Shown here piece by piece: positions 32,901 through 44,369 of a DNA stretch of 64,000 bases. The notes below the pieces were generated by a model, which was not told the origin of the DNA, ran no database searches, and saw only the letters and a program-made list of their open reading frames with translations. Made by a program: the position numbers and the translations under genes. Origin of the DNA: Pseudopithomyces maydicus. Lineage: Eukaryota > Ascomycota > Dothideomycetes > Pleosporales > Didymosphaeriaceae. How positions within the stretch are numbered: the first letter of the stretch is position 1; each line of letters opens with the position of its first letter. The stretch is from contig JANTUC010000009.1 in assembly GCA_026873275.1 (NCBI GenBank), positions 1,798,001 to 1,862,000 on the forward strand, read 5' to 3'.

Positions 32901-35900
32901 AAAGCAAAGGACATACCGCTCCTCCTTGTCTACCAAGTCTCAAGAGAGGAGAACATGATGTTTTCAGTATGCTAAATCTTGCGGGAAATCTCTTTCTCAA
33001 TGGGGCCTCAATCAATCTCGTCGCCGTTAATGCTTCAGAGAATACAGCCAAAGGAAAACGTGTTCTGCAACATGGCTATCCATGCATCGACCTACCAACT
33101 TACCGCTTCACCTATGGCGATCGACCTCTCTACTTTGAGAACCGTTTCAACAGAGAGTACCGGACCCGTAAGCACCCTCGTCACGATCTTCTTGGTGCAA
33201 GACAGCCAGGCCTCGCTCATACACATCCATCCTGGAGAAATGTTCTTCGTATGCGAGATGTCAGATGGTTAGAAGACCATAAACTTCTGCCCGACGCTGT
33301 ACTTCCGGCTGCTGCATATATTGCAATGGCGATAGAGGCCGCGAGCCAAATCCACATGGAAAACAACAGTCAACCAATCAAATCATTCCGACTGCGCAAT
33401 GTAGCTATCAACTCTACACTCCGAGTTCCAGATGATGAGTTTGGCATCGAGACTTTCTTGAACTTGACACGAGCATCCTTGGGAACGACAGGAGATAAAT
33501 CAACATGGTTCCAATTCAGCATAGCTTCAGCAGCACCAGATAGTAGTACCTGGACGGAGCATTGCACAGGTAGTATTTCTGTTCAGATCCGAGCTGCAAC
33601 TCTGGACCAGGATCAGCAACTTTCCCTGGACCCTCGCTCAAGATCACTAGACATTGATCGCTGGTATGCGAAGTTCGTTGAAGTAGGACTCGGCTACGGT
33701 CCGGCCTTCCAAGGACTCTCCCATCTGAAAGCCTACCACCGTTCCAATACCGTCGGAGCTTCCGTGGCGCTTGTACCCTCGGGCCCAGGTATCAAAGAGG
33801 ATCAGTCCTCATATGTCATTCATCCGGGTACTCTAGACACGTGTATTCAGCTAGGCCTAATTGCATGCCATGCTGGCCAAGTCGAAAACGTTCAGAAATC
33901 TTTTATACCGGTCGTAGCAGGAGAGGTCACTATCTGGAATCAACTAAATGCTGGCCTGACAGCATCAGCTGTAGCTCATGGCGTTTTCAGTGGCATGCGC
34001 AGTGTCTCGACTCGGATACAGATGCACACAACGTCTGGCCACCCAATTCTAGACATGAACTCATTGCGACTAGTAACGTTTCAGGATAGTACCTCGAATA
34101 CTGCGGGTTCGGCAACTCCCACTCGGGATCCCTATTGGAGACCCATCGAAAGAGTCGATATTGATACTCTGACAACAGAGTCGATAACGAAATTGCTCCC
34201 CTATAATGGATTAGCAAACGAAAGGCAGGCCATGTTTTATAAGTTCGGTGCCCTGGTAGTATCCGATATCTGCAAGAGCTTTGATGATGGTCCACTGAGG
34301 AAATATAGCGAATCCCACAAGCCATTTCTAGATTGGGCTGAATCGTGGGGGTCTACTTTAGATAAGCATACTTCTGATCTGGGACAGGAGATCCAGGAAT
34401 TATACCCCCAAATTAATGATATTCCCGAAGTGGAATGCTTAAGCCGGCTACACAAGAACATAGATCGTATACTCAGTGCTGAGACTAGCACGATGGAGCT
34501 TCTACTACAAGACGGACTACTTGAAAAATTGTACGGATCAGGTGTCACTTTCAAAGCTTCGAACTTTCAGCTACGAAATATCCTTGAACTTCAGGCACAT
34601 AAAGACCCAAGAATGCGAATCCTCCAGTTAGTTGGTGAGCTGGGGCAATACACCACCACGATAATGGAAACTCTGGCTGCCGACACCCCTTTCAAGCGAT
34701 TCGAAAGTTTGGTCATCACTGACGCGACTGCTTGGGCTGAAGCCCAAGCCAAGGATTACGTCGCTCATCTCGACAAAGACAGCATTTCCTACAAGGCGTT
34801 GGACATTACACAAGAGCCAATTCCCCAAGGATTCGAATCGGATTACTTCGATTTGGTCCTAGACCTAGGGAGCCTTGGTGTCTTACCTGATGCCGACGTG
34901 GCGCTAAAGCATATACACACATTACTGAAGCCGACTGGTAAGTTGGTGATGTTGCCAGCTGTGAGCTCTAACCCTGGGATCGATGTTTTGATACGCTCGT
35001 TGCAAGGCAACTGGGGTTTGAAAGGCCCAGGGAATGATGAGGCTCGCTGGGAAACTGCTCTCAAGAGCTCTGGATTCTCAGGTATAGACTTGGTACACAA
35101 GGACGTGAGTTATTTTCCTTCTCGATTGCTAACATATACTCTTTTCTCAGTATGCTGAGACGTGGTAGGATCACAATGGAAACGAGCTTTCGAAGATCAT
35201 ACTGAGCACAGCTCGAGAGACTTCAGCAGCTCAGGTCGCGACAACCGAGCTTGAAGCGATCTATTTACTGTACCGCGACTACCCTTCGCCTTTAGCTGCT
35301 TCCATTGGTCAGCTGCTCAGTGGTAGAGGGTACGAAACGCGTCTTCATGATTTGCGTTCCTCTGAAAAGATCCCCGACAACTCTACTATCGTCTCCTTTG
35401 CCGATATTGAAAGCGTAACGCTACTCAATAGAGATGTAGCCTACTTTAAGGCCATTCAGGCTGTCATTCAGAAAGCTTCCTCCGTAATGTGGCTATCTCT
35501 CAGCGACGAAACTCGTATCCCAGAGTCATCCGCGATGAAGGGCCTATTGCGCTCTATCGCGACTGAATACCCGCTACTCAAGAGTGCATTCGTAGATATA
35601 GAGAGTAGCTATTTTAGTAGCTTAGCAGAAACCGCAAAGTTGATCGTGGGTAAGCTGATCACCATGATTGAGCAGGATACGCGGACATTTTCAGACCCGG
35701 AGTGGAGGATCAAAGAGGGCGTTACCTACATTGAGCGTCTCGTTCCCGACGAGATACTAAATCGCGATTTCAGACTCCGCTACGGCCACGAGAAGGTCAT
35801 TACGGAGACCCCGATGAACCGTCATGTCGCTATCAGGGCCAATTATGGTCAACCGGGTGTGTTATCATCGCTATACTTTACCACGGATACCGCTTTCAGC

Positions 35901-38244
35901 GAAGCTCTACAGGACGACTGTATCGAAATAGAGACTAAAGCCATCGGTCTAAATGTCAAGGTATGTATAACACTGTTTTCGATTTCCCGCCAAACTGCAC
36001 ATCTGACCCCGTCCGCAGGATCTTGCCGTATCAACCGGGAGGTTTGACCTCAACTACCTCAGCACCGAGGCTGCCGGTATCGTCACCAAAGTCGGCTCCG
36101 CAGTGACTTCCCTCAACGTTGGCGACGCAGTCTTCGGCCTCATCCCCGGTAATATGGGCAACTACACGCGATCTAAGGCATCGCTCGTGCAGAAGATCCC
36201 AGGAGGTGCATCTACCGCCGATGCAGCCTCGGTGCCCGTCGCATACCTAACAGCCATATATGCCCTGCGCCATCTCGCTCGCCTCGAGGCAGGCGAATCG
36301 ATACTGATTCAATCAGCAACAGGTGGTCTCGGTATGGCGGCTTTGCGGCTCGCTCAAAGCATTGGTGCAACGATATACGCGACAGTAGGGAACGACGAGA
36401 AGCGCAAGTTACTACAAGACAAGTTCGGAATTGCGGATGCGAACATCTTCAACTCGAGGGATTCCGCTAGCGTCGAGGCTATCATGCAGGCGACAAAAGA
36501 CAACGGGATAGACGTGATACTATGCTCCGCGAGAGGAGACATGATGCACGATTTCTGGCGGTGTATCGCGCCTGCTGGGCGATTCATCGAAGTTGGGAGA
36601 ACGGATGTGCTGGCTTCGGGGAGTCTGGCGATGGATGTGTTTAAGAGGAATGCGACGTTTTCTTCTTTTGACATGGGATTGCTGCATCGGCAGAAACCTA
36701 GCTTGGTTGGGAGGTAAGGCGACGAGCTACTACATCTGGATGCTGTCAGCTAATGGAATCAGGTTGATGGCAGAGCTTCGGCAGCTTTGGGTAGATGGTG
36801 TTATCGGCCCGCTTCACCCTACTACGACGTACGATATCTCTCGACTTGAGGAGGCTATGGTGTACTTCTCCAAAGGTGTGCATGTGGGGAAGGTTGTTGT
36901 CACGTTTGATGACCCACAGGCGTCGCTCAAAGTGAGTCGCATTGTTTATTGACGATCCTGGAATCTAACCGACGGAACAGATGCTACAGAAACCCCGCTC
37001 CGCTTCCTTCGATCCAGAAGCAACATATCTACTGGTGGGGTGTCTCGGTGGTCTCGGCCGCAGCCTGGCTATCTGGATGGTCGAACGTGGCGCTCAGCAC
37101 CTAACGTTCCTTTCCCGCTCTGGTGCCACGAACCCCGAGGCTTCGAGCTTCATACAAGACCTCAAGAACATGGGAGCCGCCCCAGAAGTCGTACAGTGCA
37201 GTGTAACCGATTCGGACTCCCTCTCGACCGTCATATCAAACATACCAACAACCCGCGCACTGAAAGGCATCGTCCACGCCGCCATGGTTGAAGGTGTACG
37301 TAACCATTACTTGTCTTTCTTCTACCTACTTTCCTCTAATCTAAGCTAGGACTCCTTCTTCGACAACGCGACCTACGCCCAACTGCAGAGCGTGCTCGCT
37401 CCCAAAGTCACGGGTACCATCAACCTCCACAACGCCACCAAGCACCTCCCGCTCGACTTCTTCCTCATGACCTCCTCCATCGTCGGTCTAGTCGGCACCG
37501 CCTCTCAAGGCGCCTACGTCGCGGCCAACGCGTTCCAAGATGCCTTCGCACGATATAGACAGCGCTCCGGGCACGCCGCAACGGCGCTCGCGCTCGGCCT
37601 GATAAACGAGATTGGATCTGTGAAGGAAGCAGAAGCGTTTCAGCAGATGTTGATGCGGACAACAACGTATGGGATCTCAGAGAGCGAGTTTCTTCAGCAC
37701 CTTGAGGCTGCGTTTGGGCCATCTACCGACGCAAGTCAGCTGCAGAGGATGGATCCGCTGGCCGCTTCTCAGCTTGTACTCGGATTGGAGCCTTCGAACT
37801 TCATCTCCCACTTTGAGGATAATGGTATGCGGGATATAACGTGGGCTGATGATCCCCGTTTCCAGGTCGTCACGCAAGCCGTCGCGGACCGCGCGAAGAG
37901 CCTCAGCTCCTCCTCCAAGAACAACGTGGAGAAGCAGTCGGACGTGGTCGAGCAGATGAACAAGGCCACTACGCTCCCCGCGAAGAGAGGTAGCGGCAAG
38001 GGCAGTGCATCAGCAGCTTAGTCAACTGCTCAGTGTACAAGTGGATGAGATCGACGGAGGGAGGCCTATGGCTCACTATGGGCTTGACAGTCTGGTTGCG
38101 GCGGAACTGCGGAACTGGCTGGCGACAACGTTTCGGGTACAGATACCATTGGTACAGATGTTGAGTCCGACGACGAAGATTCAGGATTTGGTGGATAAGG
38201 TGGTGGTCGGAGAGGGGCTGGAGAAGAAGGAGAATGGAGTTTGA
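29941..38244 (+). CDS. Highly reducing type I polyketide synthase
   Basis: About 2,420 residues over at least nine exons. The start MGVTSGNG precedes IAVVGMG (53-bp intron 30023-30075). KS has DTACSAS (30605), ECHGTGT and GHSEAASG. A TNG-rich linker leads to AT with GHSSGEIAASYA. DH has WLEDHKLLPDAVLPAAAY and HPGTLDTCIQ. The methyltransferase region lacks a usable SAM loop (ILQLVGELGQYT). ER has SATGGLGMAALRLAQ, and KR has YLLVGCLGGLGRSL and the TSS..Y..N active site. ACP has YGLDSLVAAELRNW, and there is no release domain. The intron at 35104 must end at TAG 35171, or a stop is read. Two joins have no good intron: near 31430-31456 (KS-AT linker) and 37990-38005 (KR-ACP linker). It is the core enzyme of the cluster, making a reduced chain. 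Confidence 0.9.
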
Positions 38245-38884
38245 GTAGATGGGGAGACATGAGAGGATGTACATGGGCAGTATTTTTGTTCTGTTACTAT
38301 TGATGGAAATCGAAACGTTTTATGAGAATATTTGAATATGTATGCTACAGCCAGATCCTGAGCTGGGATCTGGTCGAGACTGAAGTCGAGACAAAGGCCT
38401 TGATATATTCTCCATATAATCGCTCTTCTGCACCACGGCTTTTAAAAGATGCAGTTAAGCATTCGATAGCTCCATCGACAGTGATTAAGCATTCGACTCA
38501 AGGTTTTACATAACTTCATGTCTGTCTCCTACAATGTCCATCTTCCAGTCTTCCAGCTTTGTATTGGGCCCTGCACGCCGCCTCGCTCACAGTATCAGAT
38601 CACCCAAGATGCATACCACATCATCCTAATTATCGGCCACCTAGATGGATTTCGTGTTCCAGAAGCCCACTAGCACCACCCACTAGCATTACCTACCCGA
38701 AGTTCGCCCACTTGAGGTCGCCCACTGACTAAGCTCGCGTGAAGGCGCAACGAAGCCGCCCTTCTCACATTCACCGCGCAATTTCGTCCCAACAAACACA
38801 AAATCTCGCCCTCTGATCAGGCAGCAGCCTCTATCCGGCAGTCACATGACGCGCGCGAGCTGGTCTGTGCACAACCTCCCTGCT

Positions 38885-38894
38885 GTATATATAA
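38885..38894 (+). promoter_or_regulatory. TATA-type promoter with no recognised gene
   Basis: A TATATATAAA box is followed by a CT-rich stretch and an ATG about 100 bp on (MGRGQGK, then a possible GTTAGC donor). That is the layout of a well expressed fungal gene, but the downstream exons could not be recognised. Confidence 0.35.
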
Positions 38895-39510
38895 ACAGGC
38901 CCCCTCCACCCTCCTATCCTCTTTTTTCTTTCCCAACTCGCTCACGACGACATACATAACTTCGACACCATTTGGAACCGATCCAGATGGGGCGGGGCCA
39001 GGGCAAGGTTAGCATTTTCATCCAGCTTTTTCAAAACAATCTGCTTACTTTCATCACAGGCGGCGTGCGTTATTCAAGTACGTCGGGATTTCGATCCCCG
39101 AAGAAGCGCTTGCTGCACTCTACTCCGGGCCTGTGGATGGCGTAGACACACCGGAGCGGAACTCGGTCACTGTCGTGCTGGGGACTTTGGTATCTTGGTC
39201 GGTCCCTTCGGGTTGTTCAAACGCGGCTGGAGCGGCGACTCCAAATGTTACTTCTAAAGCGCTGCCATTGTCGCGCCGTACCGTGCTATGGGCAACCATG
39301 TGCGAACGGCCCCCTCCCCCGCGTTGCCCGGCGCGTCTCCACAGTGTACAAAGAGTAGAACAGCGATGGAATGCGCTAGGCCGGATGGCACAGTGGGCAC
39401 TCGGGGCGCTGGACGCCGGACGGTGAGAATGGGGGATACCGGTAAGGAAGAGGGGGAGGTTGGGGGATGGGAGGCATGTAACTTGGTCCTTCGTCGTGAG
39501 CGATACGACT

Positions 39511-39580
39511 TCGAATCGAGCGAACCGACCGAATCGACCGACCGACCGACCGAACGAAACGACCGACCGACCGACGAACC
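39511..39580 (+). repeat. CCGA-type microsatellite
   Basis: Runs of ACCG/CCGA units with a few interruptions, about 70 bp. Confidence 0.85.
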
Positions 39581-39861
39581 AACCCACTGGATGGATGTCT
39601 TCGGACACTCGCCACCAATGATGTTTTCACACAAATGGGAACTGAGGTAGCACCCAATTTTTGAACCACCTTTTTGGGCATCCTTTTTTGCCACCCTTTT
39701 TTTCATTGATGTTCCTATCGCTGATGGGGCTTCGAGGAAGATTTCTCTTCTTTCTGCTTGTGTTCCTTGGTCTTGGTGTCGTGTTCACTGGTGAGAGTTG
39801 GCTGGTAGGTGGAGCCTTGACTGATAGCTGTGGGCTGTGGGCTGTTGCTTTGCTTGGTGGT

Positions 39862-40257
39862 TAGTTGTTCGATCTGGTAGATGGATCAGTAAGTCTTTCC
39901 GGCCTACCTGGCTGGTTGTTTGAGTTCTATCTTCTGGCTTTTTTGGTGGAGAGGTGGTGAGTAGCACTTCCTGAGGGTTTGAAACCATTGATTTGATAGA
40001 TGGATAAGTAAGTCTTCCTAGGCTATCTGGCTAGCTTTTTGAGTTATGTCCATTGGTCCTATTGGTGGAGAGTTGGCTGTTGTTTTTGCCCGTTGTTATA
40101 TGTGCTTGTGCGTTAGTTGTTCATCTCGCTGATAGACTTGTACGTCTTCTTGGGGCTACCTGGGTAGCTATTCGAGTTCCACCTCCATCCAGTGGTCTTA
40201 TGGTGGTGCAGAGGTGGTGAGGAGGCCAGATTAGCACTTCCCTCGGGCAATTTGAAT
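39862..40257 (+). repeat. Three degenerate copies of a 90-145 bp unit
   Basis: Copies lie at about 39862-39986, 39987-40077 and 40112-40257. Each has a version of GATAGATGGATCAGTAAGTC, then CTACCTGGCTGG, a TTTGAGTT and TTGGTGGAGAGGTGG. Copies 1 and 3 also share an end (gtagcacttcc..gggtttgaa). Not coding as far as I can see. Confidence 0.65.
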
Positions 40258-40396
40258 CGTGACAGCGAGAAGGCCAGCAAGCAACCAGTGAGTGTAAATA
40301 GCAGCTCAAGCCTTCTGGAGAACTCCTCAATCGAAATCTTGTCTGGGAAAGTATAGTGCTCTTCTCCATAAATCATGCTTGAAATTCACAGCCATA

Positions 40397-40886
40397 TCAT
40401 CCCCAAGTCCCCCTCAACATCCCATTCCTCCCCGCCGCCCCCGTCACCGCCGTCATCACAGGGCTCGCACTACTCCCAGCCCCCTCTACACTCGCGATAC
40501 TTGTCGTCGTCGTCACCATCCCCGTCTCCGTTTCCGTCTCGGTCTCCGTCCCCGTCGCTCTTGTCGTTGTCGTTGTCGTTGTCGTTGTCGCACTCGCCGT
40601 CGAAACATACTCCAAGTTCCCCACCGCCTTATTAACACTCAACATCCCCTTCCCACCACACATCTCATCTCCATTCCCCGCAATACTACTCTGGTTCAAC
40701 CTGTCGACCTTCTCCTGCGTGATGATGCAGTACGATTGGTAGACCCAGGGCTGGCAATCCAGACTGACGGAGGGGTTCCAGGCGTGGAATTCGGCGGGTG
40801 AGATCCCGTGCATCTTGCGGGTGTAGGCGCAGGATTTGCCTTCAGTTGTCGTACCACCCGGCGCAGGAGGCGACCGTGGTAGGGTC
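40397..40886 (-). pseudogene. LysM-domain protein relic
   Basis: On the minus strand, one frame reads TTVASCAGWYDN and then a stop; the frame shifted by one base continues EGKSCAYTRKMHGISPAEFHAWNPSVSLDCQ and PWVYQSYCI. Together this is the usual fungal LysM pattern (Cys-x-x-Trp-Tyr .. Cys .. GIS..F..WNP .. C .. YC). One extra base near 40858 breaks it, and a stop also lies in frame just upstream at 40887. A Thr-rich tail encoded by a TTGTCG-type microsatellite (about 40555-40592) follows. LysM proteins bind chitin and, when secreted, can shield fungal walls. No intact signal peptide is seen here, so a dead gene or an assembly indel is likely. Confidence 0.6.
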
Positions 40887-40917
40887 TCATTGGAGGGTGA
40901 CTTGGGGCCTGCGGATG

Positions 40918-41075
40918 CGCGGTGGGCGAGGAGGGGAGGTGGGGGAGCGTGGCGGGGGAGGTGGGAGGCGGGAAGTGGGAGGTGAGAAGTGGGAGGTGAG
41001 AAGTGGGAGGCGGGAAGTGGGAGGTGATAAGTGGGAGGTGGGAGGTAGGAGGTGAGAAGTAGGAGGTGAAAGACG
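40918..41075 (+). repeat. Purine-rich GGGAGGTGAGAAGT minisatellite
   Basis: About ten imperfect copies of a 14-bp GGGAGGTGAGAAGT-type unit, almost entirely purine on the plus strand. It lies just upstream of the LysM relic. Confidence 0.8.
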
Positions 41076-41614
41076 CGAGGGGCAGAGTATGCGCTGGGGG
41101 AGTGGCGTCTGAGATGCTACTGCATATAGGGCGGATGACTCGACAAGTACATATACATCACGCATATGTATGTCTCTGGAGCCACTCAACCCATCCCATA
41201 AATATTTCTGGAAGACGATAAGCCAAGCTGGTGCATTTTAGCAATGTGTGGATAGACCAATTCGTAGAAAAATTCACCGCTCATGTATGTTGCTTCAATC
41301 TATACATATTTTGTAGTTTTTAGAGAGATAGTTTCTTGCTTGGTAAGTATACGTATGTAGATTATCGGTGGACATGCTATATGCAGGGAAGGTGGGGGTG
41401 AGGAAGTAGTGCGATCAGGCGGCAGAAGACAATGCGATGCGATGAACGAGGAAATAGATGTTTTTTTTCAGCTGCGAATCGCGCGCTGATATCATCCTTC
41501 TTACAAACACACATGTAACATCCCCCTCGGCGTATAAACCCTTCATCCACGCACCCTCCAAACACCTGATATGGGACGTACGTACACCACCTTTCCCCCT
41601 CTTCTAGCCCCCAC

Positions 41615-42918
41615 CTAACAAATCTCCACCAGCCTCTCATCTTCATCCTCTTCCTCCTCCGCCCCCTCCGCCGGCCCCAACGCCACCATCTTCCCCGCAC
41701 CACCCCCAGCCGCCTCCACGGCCCCATCGGGGATCTCCTCCTCCTCGCCCTCCTCCTTCCGCATGATGATCTGCACGACGCGATCGCACGCCTCCCTCAC
41801 GCCCTCGTCCTCGACGTGCAAATGGCACTCCCGCACAATGGGGTACACCTTAACCTGGCGCATGACGTTGCGGCCCTCGACGGTGGTGCTCAGCAGCAGC
41901 AGCGTCTCGAGGTGCGTCTTCATGATCTCGACGTCGGCCTCGCGCTCCTTGTCCGGCTCCAGGAGCTGCAGCTCGTCCAGCATGCCCTCGGTGTCTTCGT
42001 CCGAGTACTCCTCCGGCCCCATGAGCGGGAGGAGGAGGTACGGGAGGAGGTTGGCGCCGACGTGGGGCGGCGGCAGGGTGGGGTCGGGGTTCAGGTTGGA
42101 GACGAGCGTCTGGTGGGAGGGGACGTGGAATGCGCAGTTCTTGATGGTGGAGGCGACGCCCAGACGGCGGATGTGCGAGGCATGGGAGGTGAAGACTTGC
42201 AGCTTGGTGAGGGGGATGATGTCCGAGTCGTGGGGCTGCGGGGTCGTCATGTAGGTGCGGCCCTGGGGGAACTTGGAGAGGTCGGCGAAGAAGTAGGCGA
42301 GGTAGTTGTAGTCTGCGTCGGGGTTGTAGGCGCCTTCTGCGCCCTTGACGAAGCAGTCCATCAGCTGGTCCATGGCCCACTCGGACTTGGAGAGCTCCTT
42401 GGGGACGTCGCGCTTGAGGTCGAGGACGCGCTGGAGGGAGTCGTCTTTTGCGAGGTTGGCGAGGAGCATGGCGATTTCGTTGGCGCTTGGCTCCTTTTTG
42501 TTCTGGGTGGATGTTAGTGTTGCTCCTGCGTCGTTTGGTGCCGATGAACTGACATACGGTTATTCGCGATAGCAGCGTCTCGAGGAAGGCGTCGTCGTTG
42601 GCGAGCGACTTGAGGACCTCGCCATCGTGCGAGATATTGATGAGGATGGTCAAAGCGTTCTTCGCGATGGGTGCGTAGTCTTTGACAAGGAGCTTGAGGT
42701 CCTTCACGGGCTCGAGCTGGTTGCGCTTGAAGAGCGGCAGGTCTGCCTGCGAGTACCCGACGAGGTGCTCGGCCGCGACCTGGCGGATCTGCGTGTTTCC
42801 ATGGTGTCTGCAGGGATCAGCCTGCGATTTAGAAGATCCCTCGGTTGAGAGGGAGTTTGAAGGACCAGGTGCGCCGGACGTACAGGAACTCTACCAGCTC
42901 TTCCAGTTCGGTAGGCAT
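41615..42918 (-). CDS. HGH1: HGH1-type armadillo protein (eEF2 folding adaptor)
   Basis: Three exons. The start MPTELEELVEFL is followed by a 76-bp intron, then HGNTQIRQVAAEHLVGYS and KNALTILINISHDGEVLKSLA. A second intron (about 42505-42560) leads into MLLANLAKDDS, FVKGAEGAYNPDADYNYLA, FFADLSKFPQGR, MGPEEYSDEDTEGM and a Glu-rich C-terminus. These stretches match the eukaryotic HGH1/FAM203 family, which in yeast helps the chaperonin fold elongation factor 2 in the cytosol. The predicted length, about 380 residues, is normal. It is a conserved housekeeping gene and marks the end of the accessory region. Confidence 0.9.
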
Positions 42919-44369
42919 GTTTGATTTTGCGGCTGGCGAGGCTCTGCGATGACGCTTTCTGCGGCCGACTGGAAAAATGTATGTCTTATCGATAAGCGAG
43001 GAGGGGCACGCAAGAGGGGCAACTCGACGCGGTCACATGCATCCGATCTAGCACGTGATGACTGACCCTCCACCTAGGGCTCCAGGGCTCCAGGGCTCAG
43101 GGCTCGAAGGCTCCATTTTAGGGCTTGAGGTCTCCTGTAGCTCACTGTTTACATCTGAATGTGGAGCCACAAGAGGGCAATCGAAGAAACTTTGTTTTGC
43201 CATGCCATCTCTTCCTTCTACCCTGCCTTTCTTTCGTCTTCGCATCCTCCTTCCGCAGCCAACAGCAGGAGCGCTCGCAGGGCAGAATTACAAGTCTGCC
43301 TGGCTCCTGTCAAACGCTACGCGCACCTTCGCTGCTACGCCCGAGACGAATGAATCCAGTGGGACGCGAGACGGGCGCCGTTGTGGAGGTTGGTGGAGGT
43401 GGGACTAAGCCGCTCTCGCGCTGGCTTTGGCGGCTACAAAACACCACGCCCACCGGCACTTGTCGCACAACCGCTCACATCCTCTGTGGCTGCATGGCAC
43501 CCAGCCCTGGCCCGCCTGAGTAAACAAACATGCCGATCTGCGTTTCCGCCGTTGCGTCTGACACCATGCATCGTGTTTCCGGCTGTGAACAGCACAGGAC
43601 CAGCGTCGCGCCCGCCCGCTCGCTCTGGATGAGACGACACATAGATGAACGGCCAGCGCGTGGCCCCATTCTCTCACCGTCCGCTTCAAAAATGGATCGT
43701 TCGAGCATGCCCTCCCCGCGTCGAGCTGTCCAAGGGCCCTCCGCTTAGGCGCTCAAAATAGATCTACACGCAAAACCGCTTCGGCCCGCACAGGTCCGTC
43801 ACATACATCTGCGCCCAGTGCGCAAGGCCAGCACACAGCGCTGGACGAATCACGACAATGCGCAGCGTCTGCTTGGATCCGACTGCATGTGTAGCGAGCT
43901 GCAGGTGCCAGCGCTTACCAGCAACGCAGCCAACCACCAAAACCGTAGCCGCCGTCTATCATCTGCGTTAAGCGCCCAGGACAACTCGCTTGCTGATTGG
44001 CTGCGAATCCATACAGCCATGCACGAACGAGGGCTCGTCTGCATGGGAAAACACCCCAGAGCCGCTATTGCCTGCTGCGTCGTAGACTGAATCCCATGCC
44101 GATGGGTGGACAGGTAGCGCGTCTGTCTTATACTGCTTCGACCCTGCTTGTCCGACTTCGCGTGTCCTCCGACTATGGCTCAACTCTGGAGTTTGTAATT
44201 CCGAGTGCAGCATTCTTCGAAGACGACGAGCATCATCGCAGCCCTTTAAGACAATTTATTAGTTAATACCGTAGGAAGAAGAGGAGGAGCACCCACAGCC
44301 TCCGACCATCATCACAGCTCCCTCAAGGCAGCTCACAGTTAGCACCGCAGAACGAAGAGGAGGATCATC
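42919..44369. other. Intergenic region, no gene supported
   Basis: 1.45 kb between the divergent HGH1 and proline-rich genes. A short GGCTCCAG repeat (ctccagggctccagggctcagggctcg) lies at 43080-43110. Open frames in several phases are long because of GC content, but none shows a domain or consistent splice pattern. Confidence 0.5.

Larger units (their letters stand above)
38245..40396. other. Intergenic region downstream of the polyketide cluster
   Basis: No gene is supported. It holds a strong promoter-like segment (TATATATAAAC at 38885, a pyrimidine-rich tract, then ATG GGG CGG GGC at about 38987), a CCGA-rich microsatellite (39511-39580) and a degenerate triplicated unit (39862-40257). 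Open frames on both strands in 39120-39700 look like compositional artefacts. Confidence 0.5.

Noticed and set aside
35104..35175. In-frame stop in the synthase after exon 4
   Set aside because: The stop appears only if the acceptor at 35150 is used; using the TAG acceptor at about 35171 gives a clean join into NGNELSKIILSTAR.
40379..40801. Arg/His/Ser-rich plus-strand ORFs
   Set aside because: They are shadows of the LysM relic's Thr-rich microsatellite on the other strand.
41816..42707. Long ORFs on the plus strand and in other minus frames over HGH1
   Set aside because: Repetitive Val/Gly or Arg/Pro text from GC-rich codon bias; the HGH1 frame carries the family motifs.
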